NCBI GenBank assembly: GCA_016288355.1
Contig: JAEEYY010000231.1
Coordinates: forward strand, 1 to 5,687
Length of the DNA: 5,687 nucleotides
DNA from: Synergistes sp.
Lineage (GTDB): Bacteria > Synergistota > Synergistia > Synergistales > Synergistaceae
Direction: 5' to 3'
Position 1 is the first letter of the stretch. Every line of letters starts with the position of its first letter. Positions 1-5,687 of the stretch are shown piece after piece. The notes under the pieces were generated by a model that did not search any database, was not told where the DNA came from, and worked only from the letters and a program-made list of their open reading frames with translations. The translations under genes and the position numbers were made by a program.

Positions 1-422
1 CCTGCGCAGTGCATATTCTGCACGTATTCAAACTTCAGCTGCGGGTTGAACCCTCTTACTATTGCGAGATCTATCAGACTGCAGTAAACCGAAGCACAGT
101 CCATTCCGCAAAGCTTCTGAAATGCTGCTGCCCACGGACATCCGGTCTGCGTTTCAACACAGATCCCGGGTGAAGTGACTTCATATGTACCCGTGTAGCT
201 GCCAGGAGTGTTTATCAGCTCTCCATATGCGAAATACGAACTGAAATCGAGCGGATTTCCATCCCTGAGAGCTCTAACCGCCATACGGCGGCCTCTTCTC
301 TCCCCGTAGAAATCCGTACACAGCCTGAAAAGCTCTTCACCGCGCTTTGTCCCAAGCTTTTCCGTAAATGTACGGTAGAAGCTGACGAGCACTGCAGCAT
401 GTGTATATTCGTCTATCTGCAT
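1..422 (-). CDS. L-2-amino-thiazoline-4-carboxylic acid hydrolase family protein, 3'-truncated by window edge
   Basis: The frame starts at ATG 422 and stays open for 140 codons to the left edge. An in-frame TGA a few codons upstream with no other start between makes ATG 422 the only choice, and GAGGG seven bases before it supports it. Characteristic family features are the Cys-Pro-Trp motif in TGCPWAAAF (93-101), the cysteine cluster Cys105, Cys109 and Cys114 in LCGMDCASVYCSLID (104-118), and IVRGFNPQLKFE (121-132). The founding Pseudomonas enzyme opens the thiazoline ring of L-ATC on the route to L-cysteine. The family is widespread in anaerobes, where most members have unknown substrates, so the activity here is uncertain. 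The final strand with the usual last conserved Cys lies outside the window. The start overlaps the [2Fe-2S] gene by 10 bases, so co-translation is likely. Confidence 0.85.
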   Translation of the reverse strand, partial: MQIDEYTHAAVLVSFYRTFTEKLGTKRGEELFRLCTDFYGERRGRRMAVRALRDGNPLDFSSYFAYGELINTPGSYTGTYEVTSPGICVETQTGCPWAAAFQKLCGMDCASVYCSLIDLAIVRGFNPQLKFEYVQNMHCA

Positions 423-712
423 ATGAGGTCCCTCACGATGTCATCTTTCCACGGTGCAATCTCCAGAACGTCATCTTTTACAGGTTCACCGCAAGCCAGA
501 CATACTCTGCCGTTCAGCTTTATAAGGCATTTTCCGCAGGCTTTCTGGTGACAAGCTTCGTGGCTGAAATATGCCAGTGTCTGATCCTGCTCCATGTATA
601 TCTTTTTAAGCACATCCATGACAGACATGCCGTCTGAAGCTTCCACAGTATAATTCTGTATAAATCCGTTCCCCGGAGTACCGCGGTGTATGCTTACTCT
701 GATCTCTTTCAT
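413..712 (-). CDS. Stand-alone [2Fe-2S] protein, SdhB/FrdB N-terminal-domain type
   Basis: This is a 99-residue protein from ATG 712. It matches the plant-type ferredoxin domain that forms the N-terminal half of succinate dehydrogenase/fumarate reductase iron-sulfur subunits. It has GMSVMDVLKKI, then the family-typical EQDQTLAYF, then Cys54-x4-Cys59-x2-Cys62-x11-Cys74, the SdhB [2Fe-2S] ligand pattern. Extra cysteines are Cys71 and Cys98. The following C-terminal domain of SdhB, with its [3Fe-4S] and [4Fe-4S] clusters, is absent: the stop comes at 415-413. The probable role is delivering single electrons to or from the flavoprotein encoded just upstream. A GTG at 721 is in frame, but it sits inside the AGAAGGTGA ribosome site serving ATG 712, so the shorter start is preferred. 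The last 10 bases overlap the start of the next gene. The fold assignment is firm; partnership with the flavoprotein is inferred from gene order. Confidence 0.88.
   Translation of the reverse strand: MKEIRVSIHRGTPGNGFIQNYTVEASDGMSVMDVLKKIYMEQDQTLAYFSHEACHQKACGKCLIKLNGRVCLACGEPVKDDVLEIAPWKDDIVRDLICR
430..434 (-). promoter_or_regulatory. Shine-Dalgarno site for the ATC-hydrolase-family gene
   Basis: GAGGG on the minus strand lies within the 3' end of the [2Fe-2S] gene, seven bases before ATG 422. It supports translation of the overlapping downstream gene. Confidence 0.7.
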
Positions 713-717
713 ATCTG

Positions 718-726
718 TCACCTTCT
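718..726 (-). promoter_or_regulatory. Shine-Dalgarno site for the [2Fe-2S] protein gene, overlapping the flavoprotein stop codon
   Basis: AGAAGGTGA on the minus strand is near-consensus and five bases before ATG 712. It shares bases with the TAG of the flavoprotein gene (727-725) and contains the in-frame GTG at 721-719. This argues that the GTG is not the start. Confidence 0.8.
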
Positions 727-2494
727 AGTAGCTGAGCCTTCCGAGGACCGCTTCCAGGTTTTCAAAAAAGTCATGAATTCCTGGAGGCGGAGCAACTTCA
801 CATTGTTTTACAGGAACAAGGTTTACGTTACCTTTATTGTATATAGTGGCTTTCAGATATTCATCATCATCTGTATACATGTAATCACTCCTGATGAATA
901 CCCCCCTGCTCTCCTTCCTGGCCAGAGAACACTTAAGAATTGCTTCTCCGCAAAGCTTCATATCTCTGGCTTCCAGAGCATCGACCCAGCCTCTGTTGTA
1001 TTCCCGGACAGCGTTCCAGGCCTTTAGTGATGAAGTATCAAGCGCTTCAAGCGCATCCAGGCCTTTTTTCATGTCTGTTTCGTTTCTGACTATGCCCGCA
1101 GATCCGGTGATGGTGTCCACGATGGCGGCACGTACTTTTCTGGGATCCAAGCCCTCGCTGTTTTCAACCGGAGACATTGCTGCAGAATATGCTCTGCCCA
1201 GCCATTCTTCATCAAAAGCCTTGCGTGCGGTATGTGATGCGTATTCGGCAGCGGATTCACCTGCCTCAAGCCCCTGCACCAGCATCTGGCTCGTCGCTGC
1301 GCCTACGCGGTTTGCGCCGAAAAGTCCGCCCGCGCATTCGCCTGCTGCAAAAAGACCTGCAATACTTGTATTCATTGAAGAATCGACCTTTATACCGCCG
1401 TCGAAATAGTGACCTGCACCATATACGGATATCCCACCTTCATTGCTGATGATATCCATGATCTCACTGTAAATACCGTTTCCGAGCTCGGGCAGGATCT
1501 TCAACAGATGATCTCTTTCTTCAGGGCTCAGATAATCAAGGCTGAACTTTACGCCGCCGTTTTCGTCACCGTATCCGGCTTCAACCTCCTTAAACATTGC
1601 GTAGCATAGCAGAAGCTTGTTCCATTCGGAATTAAGCGCAAGGTCTACCGCTCGTTCTGACAGATATTTGTCCAGGAATTCCTTATGTTCTCTGTTCAGG
1701 AGCTTGCCATAGCCAAAACACTGCATTATGTAGGGAATGATGTTCCCCTTAAAGCGTTCAGGAGCACAGATGACATCCGAACAGAATGTAACCATTTCCA
1801 TCAGGGACAGATCTGCTCCCGCCCTGATGGCGGCAGCCTGGCCTGCTCCTGCAAGTCCGGTAGTTCCGGTGTTAAAGCTGTAGCACCCATGCATTCCGCC
1901 GGTAGCCAGAATGACAGCCTTTGCGTTAACAGCAAAGAGTTCACCCTTCTTTATGTCAAGGAACATGGCGCCGTTAATGCTCCCGTCGTCAGCCATAAGA
2001 AGATCGGTAAGCATGGCATCTTCGCACACGTCTACACGTCCGCTTTCCTTCACCTTTTTGTAAAGGATATCCAGTATCGATGAACCCGGAACGCCTATCT
2101 GCCTGCCGCCTTCGCTCTCCTCCGAAAGCTTTACACCGTTATCCAGAAGCTCCTTAACACACTCAGGGATCCTTTCCACATACTGGCGGACAAGGCTCCT
2201 GTCGTTAAGATATAAGCCTTCGTGAATGATGTCCTGATACCATTTTTCCTTGGAATCTCTGGCATCGGCGGTCTCCACGCCCATTGCTGCAAGGCTTGCG
2301 CCGTCGCACATGATATCCGCGCTTACATTGGCGCCTGCAAGCAGTGTAGCGCCGCTTCTGTTTACACTGCCCTTGCAGACGATGAGTACGTCAGCGCCCT
2401 TTTCTGCAGCTGAAGCAGCCGCCTTGAGACCTGCACCGCCGCTTCCGATGACAAGTACACCGCATTCTTTTATAAACATATCGTTATTCTCCAT
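725..2494 (-). CDS. FAD-dependent oxidoreductase, fumarate reductase/succinate dehydrogenase flavoprotein superfamily
   Basis: This is a 589-residue protein. The N-terminal dinucleotide-binding motif VIGSGGAGL is at residues 15-23, and ILATGG (195-200) closes the FAD domain. GHYFDGG (361-367), LFAAGECAGG (381-390) and GANRVG (393-398) match the FrdA/SdhA motifs around the catalytic His and substrate-binding Arg (His362 and Arg396 here). LARKESRG (524-531) followed by the acidic TDDDEY (541-546) marks the SdhA-type C-terminal domain. The stretch RSGAT (46-50) replaces the RSHT that carries covalently bound FAD, so FAD is probably non-covalent. The YHPT and TEG...GEGG active-site motifs are not recognisable, so the substrate is probably not fumarate. 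No signal peptide or heme motif is seen. It overlaps the nitroreductase gene by 11 bases and precedes the [2Fe-2S] gene by 12, a likely electron-transfer pair. An alternative start is Met6 at 2479, which has a GGAG nine bases upstream. Confidence 0.9.
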   Translation of the reverse strand: MENNDMFIKECGVLVIGSGGAGLKAAASAAEKGADVLIVCKGSVNRSGATLLAGANVSADIMCDGASLAAMGVETADARDSKEKWYQDIIHEGLYLNDRSLVRQYVERIPECVKELLDNGVKLSEESEGGRQIGVPGSSILDILYKKVKESGRVDVCEDAMLTDLLMADDGSINGAMFLDIKKGELFAVNAKAVILATGGMHGCYSFNTGTTGLAGAGQAAAIRAGADLSLMEMVTFCSDVICAPERFKGNIIPYIMQCFGYGKLLNREHKEFLDKYLSERAVDLALNSEWNKLLLCYAMFKEVEAGYGDENGGVKFSLDYLSPEERDHLLKILPELGNGIYSEIMDIISNEGGISVYGAGHYFDGGIKVDSSMNTSIAGLFAAGECAGGLFGANRVGAATSQMLVQGLEAGESAAEYASHTARKAFDEEWLGRAYSAAMSPVENSEGLDPRKVRAAIVDTITGSAGIVRNETDMKKGLDALEALDTSSLKAWNAVREYNRGWVDALEARDMKLCGEAILKCSLARKESRGVFIRSDYMYTDDDEYLKATIYNKGNVNLVPVKQCEVAPPPGIHDFFENLEAVLGRLSY

Positions 2495-3275
2495 AAGGGC
2501 TTTCCAGCCAGTCCTTGAAGTACGCCTTTACACTCTCTGTCCTCGCAAAACTCAGCCAGCTGCCGAGGCGCCTTATATAATACCGGGTGATGTAATCATC
2601 CGGAGTCATTGCGAGCTCTCCGTCCTTCGTCCGGGGAATAAGCGGCATTATCATATCCGCCAGCTCATCATCCGGAAGCTCCCTGTAATAGTCTTCGTAG
2701 ACAACAGGGACTCCGATACGGCTGGAAGGCTTCGAGGGTCTCGCCTTGGGCTTCCCGAATATGCCGAGCATTACAGGCATCACGTATTTGGGAAGCTTCA
2801 GCAGTTCCTTAACCTCATCGTGCTTTATAACGATATCCGCAATAAAGCACGACCCCAGACCTATGCCTTCTGCAGCCAGAGCCATGTTCTCCGCAGCAAG
2901 CGCGGCGTCCACTATCGAAAACAGAATCTCATCCTCTCTGGGATAATTGATGTCCACATTCAGCGTTCCGACGTGCTTATAGATCATCCTGTACCATCTT
3001 GAAAAATCGCCCAGGTAAACATAAACACCCGGAGCATCGGCTATAAAAGCCTGATGGTCGCATATTTCCGCGATGCGCTTTTTCCTTGCCGGATCCCGCA
3101 CATCGATAATCGAAAACTTGCTCATCTTGCCGCCTGTCGGCGCACGGAGGGCTGCGTCGGTGATAAGCTTCCGGTCCTCTTCACTCAAAGGCTCCGGAAG
3201 AAAACTCCGCACCGATGTCCGTTCAAAAATAGTTTTTATAGTTTCATTCGTATATTCACTCATCGTCTGATCCAT
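2484..3275 (-). CDS. NfsA/FRP-like nitroreductase-family flavoprotein (FMN oxidoreductase)
   Basis: This 263-residue protein has the nitroreductase fold signature. The FMN-phosphate motif RTSVRSF is at residues 19-25, followed by LITDAALRAPTGG (37-49) and SIIDVRD. Next come YLGDFSRW (88-94), resembling the 'ADFxRH' segment of NfsA/FRP, and DAALAAENMALAAEGIGLGSC. LLKLPKYVMPVMLGIFGKPK covers the region just before the family's variable C-terminal part. Length and order fit the group of NADPH- or flavin-dependent nitro/quinone/FMN reductases (about 240-270). The protein is cytoplasmic, probably a homodimer, and the natural substrate cannot be read from sequence. Two starts are possible, Met1 at 3275 and Met5 at 3263; neither has a strong Shine-Dalgarno site, so the longer is given. 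The gene follows the peptidase after 23 bases and overlaps the flavoprotein gene by 11 bases, which points to co-translation with it. Confidence 0.9.
   Translation of the reverse strand: MDQTMSEYTNETIKTIFERTSVRSFLPEPLSEEDRKLITDAALRAPTGGKMSKFSIIDVRDPARKKRIAEICDHQAFIADAPGVYVYLGDFSRWYRMIYKHVGTLNVDINYPREDEILFSIVDAALAAENMALAAEGIGLGSCFIADIVIKHDEVKELLKLPKYVMPVMLGIFGKPKARPSKPSSRIGVPVVYEDYYRELPDDELADMIMPLIPRTKDGELAMTPDDYITRYYIRRLGSWLSFARTESVKAYFKDWLESPYGE
2489..2492 (-). promoter_or_regulatory. Possible Shine-Dalgarno for the alternative flavoprotein start at 2479
   Basis: GGAG lies within the first codons of the longer reading and nine bases before ATG 2479 (Met6). Upstream of ATG 2494 only a weaker GGAAAG is seen. 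Either start leaves the FAD motif intact, and the difference is five residues. Confidence 0.45.
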
Positions 3276-3298
3276 CCGTAAATATATCCGGTAAGCAC

Positions 3299-4618
3299 CT
3301 AATCGCTGATGGGCACCGGCTCCTTATCCAGGCAAGCCAAGATCTCAGCGGGTATAAAACGCTTATCCAGCGTTGCGCCGTCTATGAACATGTCAAACCA
3401 TTCGTCCGACATGACGTAATGTCCGTCGATACCCATAGCCTGGCCGTAGCTGTTCTGCACTTTCCAGCGGTCAGGATTTCCGTTTCCGTCGAGATTTACG
3501 CCGTTGAAAAGCATCATATGCGTTCCGACAGTCCACTTGTAATCGTGGGAATACGGTTTTTCCATCATAAGCTCTGTGCCGAAGAAAGACTCGTAATCGA
3601 ACAGCTTCTGATCCATATATCCGTATTTCTTGCTGGCAAACATGCGCGGATCGCTTCCGAAAATGACCATTTCACCATTTTTCAGCATCTCTACAGCCGC
3701 TTTCTTTATATCCGCTATATCCATATTGAGTCTCGGCCTTGAATCGTACTGAGGCCCATCCTCGGGAAAATCCGTGTAATAGTACATCTTATTAAATTCA
3801 TATCGGCTGTTAGGAAGATAATCCACCTCTATAAGATTGTCAAAATCGAGTCCGCAGTAATCCTTCATAAACTGCAGCGGAGTCTGGTCCTTAAGGCAGT
3901 GATACTGGCCGTTCCTGTCTTTGAACTCAAAATCAAATACCTTAGGCGGTTCTCCAAGAAATCTGCAGAGTATACCGTAGATGTCCTGAAGTATCCCGTC
4001 CTTCATTGCTATAAGCTCATCTATTGTCTTTCCGTTCCCGTAAGCATCCCTGAGGACCTTTGCAGAATGTCTGAGTTTCATTGAAAGTATCCGTGTCATA
4101 GGCATTGTTGCCTGCACTATAAGCGAATCCGGATAAGCGGACTTTGGAACCATGCCGTATTTTTCAGCCAGAGGGATAAATCCGAAGTAGCCGTAGTCGG
4201 ATATCGGCCGGCTGAGAAACTTCTGTACAACTTTGTCGAGCAGCGGTCTGTCAGCGGTTTTGATGACCTTGTTCAGGAACTGATTGCTCTTTTCAAGCTG
4301 GTCGTAGAAGTATATGTACGCGTGGGACATCTGAAAGTTGCGTTCAGCAATATTCAAAGCCTTTTTGACATTGTATCTCGCTATGTTGATGTAGGTGAAG
4401 GACCAGCAGCGCTCAGATGCCATCTGGTCGCACACTCCGTCTGAATCGTAGTCTATGGAAAACGTAAACGGCAGTTCTTCTTTAGCATTCCGGCTCATCA
4501 CGAGTTCATCCATCAGATTGCGGGAAAGCGCGTTGCTGACCAGATGCCCCTGCACATCCTTAGACCAATGGTCTCTGTATGCATTTATCTTATCAAGTCC
4601 AATTTCATATTTATTCAT
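3299..4618 (-). CDS. C1B-family cysteine peptidase, bleomycin hydrolase / aminopeptidase C-like
   Basis: This is a 439-residue protein starting at MNKYEIGLDK. The start is fixed by a strong AGGAGG six bases upstream. A longer in-frame reading to 4729 would run inside the preceding amidohydrolase gene and add a non-homologous basic tail. Papain-fold catalytic residues are all present: Gln65 and Cys71 in DQMASERCWSF (spacing of six as in papain), His367 in GTHMML, and Asn389 in KVQNSYG. Other PepC/BLMH hallmarks are KYGMVPKSAYP (153-163) and DRWKVQNSYG followed by GIDGHYVMSDEW. Family members are cytoplasmic homohexamers that trim peptides from the N-terminus. Length matches the family (about 440-455), but the protein ends EPVPISD and lacks the usual terminal arm that lies in the active site (see findings). 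The residue before Arg-Cys-Trp is Glu where PepC usually has Gly. It sits one base after the amidohydrolase stop, so co-translation is likely. Confidence 0.93.
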   Translation of the reverse strand: MNKYEIGLDKINAYRDHWSKDVQGHLVSNALSRNLMDELVMSRNAKEELPFTFSIDYDSDGVCDQMASERCWSFTYINIARYNVKKALNIAERNFQMSHAYIYFYDQLEKSNQFLNKVIKTADRPLLDKVVQKFLSRPISDYGYFGFIPLAEKYGMVPKSAYPDSLIVQATMPMTRILSMKLRHSAKVLRDAYGNGKTIDELIAMKDGILQDIYGILCRFLGEPPKVFDFEFKDRNGQYHCLKDQTPLQFMKDYCGLDFDNLIEVDYLPNSRYEFNKMYYYTDFPEDGPQYDSRPRLNMDIADIKKAAVEMLKNGEMVIFGSDPRMFASKKYGYMDQKLFDYESFFGTELMMEKPYSHDYKWTVGTHMMLFNGVNLDGNGNPDRWKVQNSYGQAMGIDGHYVMSDEWFDMFIDGATLDKRFIPAEILACLDKEPVPISD

Positions 4619-4619
4619 T

Positions 4620-5687
4620 TTATGCCTCCTTCTGCAGCACGGGCTGCGGTACCGGTACATAGTCCGGGACCGGACATTCATAGGGTCTTCCGCCGGTCTT
4701 TTCGAGGAATTCAGCCTTGGCTTTTTCAATTATTGACGGATCTTCGGCTGCCCTCATTGCTGCCAGGGCTAGAATCTGGCCGCCGAATATCATACCCTTG
4801 AATCCTATGGAGCTGCCTGCGCAAGCAGTCACCTGCCAGCTGTGGCCTCCTGCGCAGCGGCAGCCAGTTGCGGTGTTGACTTCCGCGCATGGGACGATCT
4901 GCATGACTTCCGCTACATCCGTGGAACCGTATCCGAATCCGTGCGCCACAGGAAGTTTCCCTGTAAATATGGGTGTTTCAAGCTTCCCTGCAGCTTTCAT
5001 GCTTTCGTACGAAGGACTGTTTCTGTTCATCGCGTCAGCAAAAGCCAGTTCTTCCTCCGTCCACACGGGTTCGGGAGTATCGGTAAGCGCCTGATCCAGA
5101 AGCTCTGCGACAGTATTGCTTGGCATAGTCTGATGGCAGCCGCCGATGAACTCTACTTCAACAGAAGTATCTGTCATCATCGCGGCGCCCTTCGCTACCC
5201 TCACGAGCCTCTCGTAGACCTCCTTTACCGTCTCCAGAGACAGCGCCCTTACGTAATACCAGGAACTGGCTCTCTCTGGAACAGTATTCGGAGCCTTGCC
5301 GCTCTCCGTAATTATGTAATGCATGCGTACTTCGCTCGGAATGTGTTCTCGCAGATAATTGGCGCCGACATTCATCAGCTCTACAGCGTCCAAAGCGGAT
5401 CTGCCCTTTTCAGGAGCCGCTCCTGCATGAGAAGAAATTCCTGTAAAGTGGAATTTCGCGCTGTAAAGCCCCGTATCAACACTGGCGGACGCAATATTCA
5501 CAGTGCTTCCATGCCACGAAAATGCAATATCGAGATCTCTAAATGCTCCAGCTCTTGCCATAAAGCCCTTGCCTGTAAGTGCCTCCTCAGCAGGGCATCC
5601 GTACCAGACTACAGTTCCCTGCAGACCCCTCTGCCGCAGTTCTTCCTTGAATCCGTAGGCACCTGCAAGCGTCGCGGTGCATAGCAG
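4620..5687 (-). CDS. M20-family amidohydrolase, AbgB-like (p-aminobenzoyl-glutamate hydrolase subunit B family), 5'-truncated by window edge
   Basis: The frame is open from the right edge to a TAA at 4622-4620, giving 355 visible residues. AbgB is about 480 residues, so roughly 120 N-terminal residues, including the first metal ligands, lie outside. The internal Met at 5561 is not the start: the 42 codons upstream of it carry conserved M20 sequence, including WYGCPAEE (visible residues 28-35), which should hold the catalytic Glu and a metal-ligand Glu. Next come SWHG (57-60, probable ligand His), SSHAGAAP and GRSALDAVELMNVG (dimerisation domain), GSTDVAEV (254-261) and GGHSW (281-285, probable last ligand His). 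The family is cytoplasmic and hydrolyses amide bonds of N-acyl or aminobenzoyl amino acids and dipeptides. The actual substrate here is unknown. No signal peptide can be judged. The next gene begins one base after the stop. The family call is strong; the specific p-aminobenzoyl-glutamate activity is only one option, and no abgA or abgT is visible. Confidence 0.93.
   Translation of the reverse strand: MLCTATLAGAYGFKEELRQRGLQGTVVWYGCPAEEALTGKGFMARAGAFRDLDIAFSWHGSTVNIASASVDTGLYSAKFHFTGISSHAGAAPEKGRSALDAVELMNVGANYLREHIPSEVRMHYIITESGKAPNTVPERASSWYYVRALSLETVKEVYERLVRVAKGAAMMTDTSVEVEFIGGCHQTMPSNTVAELLDQALTDTPEPVWTEEELAFADAMNRNSPSYESMKAAGKLETPIFTGKLPVAHGFGYGSTDVAEVMQIVPCAEVNTATGCRCAGGHSWQVTACAGSSIGFKGMIFGGQILALAAMRAAEDPSIIEKAKAEFLEKTGGRPYECPVPDYVPVPQPVLQKEA
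4625..4632 (-). promoter_or_regulatory. Strong Shine-Dalgarno site for the C1 peptidase gene
   Basis: GAAGGAGG on the minus strand lies inside the last codons of the amidohydrolase gene. Six bases separate it from the ATG at 4618. It decides the start of the peptidase and excludes the longer reading from 4729. Confidence 0.88.

Larger units (their letters stand above)
1..5687 (-). other. Six-gene operon (both ends outside the window)
   Basis: All six genes run on the minus strand with junctions of +1, +23, -11, +12 and -10 bases. The 23-base gap at 3276-3298 shows only a short imperfect inverted repeat with no U-run, and nothing else separates the genes. One transcript entering from the right is the simplest reading. 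No regulator gene is visible. Co-transcription is inferred from spacing and not shown directly. Confidence 0.8.

Noticed and set aside
215..400. 61-codon minus-strand open frame inside the first gene
   Set aside because: It is an out-of-frame reading within the ATC-hydrolase-family gene, whose frame has family motifs and runs to the window edge.
2250..3002. 250-codon open frame on the plus strand
   Set aside because: It crosses antisense over both the flavoprotein and the nitroreductase genes, has no recognisable motif, and its composition is that of a shadow frame.
3276..3298. Possible promoter or terminator in the largest gap (TATATT hexamer and a weak CCG...CGG inverted repeat)
   Set aside because: TATATT is only about eight bases before the ATG and no -35-like hexamer sits 17 bases upstream. 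The repeat has a three-base stem and no U-run.
2484..4618. Thiazole/oxazole-modified peptide biosynthesis cluster (nitroreductase-fold dehydrogenase plus protease plus thiazoline-related gene)
   Set aside because: No YcaO-type cyclodehydratase, precursor peptide or exporter is visible. The nitroreductase resembles NfsA/FRP and not the McbC-type dehydrogenases. A catabolic role fits better.
4619..4729. 37-residue N-terminal extension of the C1 peptidase
   Set aside because: It overlaps the 3' end of the amidohydrolase gene in another frame, is an unrelated basic stretch, and the AGGAGG site points to ATG 4618.
4842..5684. 280-codon open frame on the plus strand
   Set aside because: It lies wholly antisense to the amidohydrolase gene, whose translation carries clear M20 motifs. 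The plus-strand protein shows no recognisable domain and is a shadow frame.

Overview
The window is one dense, single-direction gene block. Six protein genes all lie on the minus strand and fill almost every base. Read in transcription order (right to left) they are: an AbgB-like M20 amidohydrolase, cut at its 5' end by the window edge; a bleomycin-hydrolase/PepC-type cysteine peptidase; an NfsA/FRP-like flavin nitroreductase; a fumarate-reductase-like (FrdA/SdhA superfamily) flavoprotein; a small stand-alone SdhB/FrdB-type [2Fe-2S] protein; and an L-2-amino-thiazoline-4-carboxylate (ATC) hydrolase-family protein, cut at its 3' end.

Spacings from first to last are +1, +23, -11, +12 and -10 nt. 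I see no internal terminator or convincing promoter, so the genes are most simply one operon whose promoter lies beyond the right edge and whose end lies beyond the left edge. There is no gene-free stretch longer than 23 bases, and I see no RNA gene, repeat, mobile element or CRISPR.

The likely host is an anaerobic or gut-type member of the Bacillota (Clostridia-like). The evidence is strong AGGAGG-type ribosome binding sites, frequent AUA and AGA/AGG codons, moderate GC content by eye, and a combination of AbgB-like, PepC-like, FrdA-like and ATC-hydrolase-family genes typical of amino-acid-fermenting anaerobes. This is an inference, and I cannot name a genus.

Functionally the block joins two amide/peptide-bond hydrolases, two flavin redox enzymes, a one-cluster electron carrier and a family known for opening a thiazoline ring. 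The most economical reading is a catabolic or detoxifying pathway for a small amide- or peptide-linked compound: release by hydrolysis, reduction by the flavoenzymes with the [2Fe-2S] protein supplying electrons, and a final hydrolysis. The substrate is not visible from the sequence. The odd points are the single-domain iron-sulfur partner of the flavoprotein, the flavoprotein's loss of several fumarate-reductase signature residues, and the shortened C-terminus of the PepC-like peptidase.
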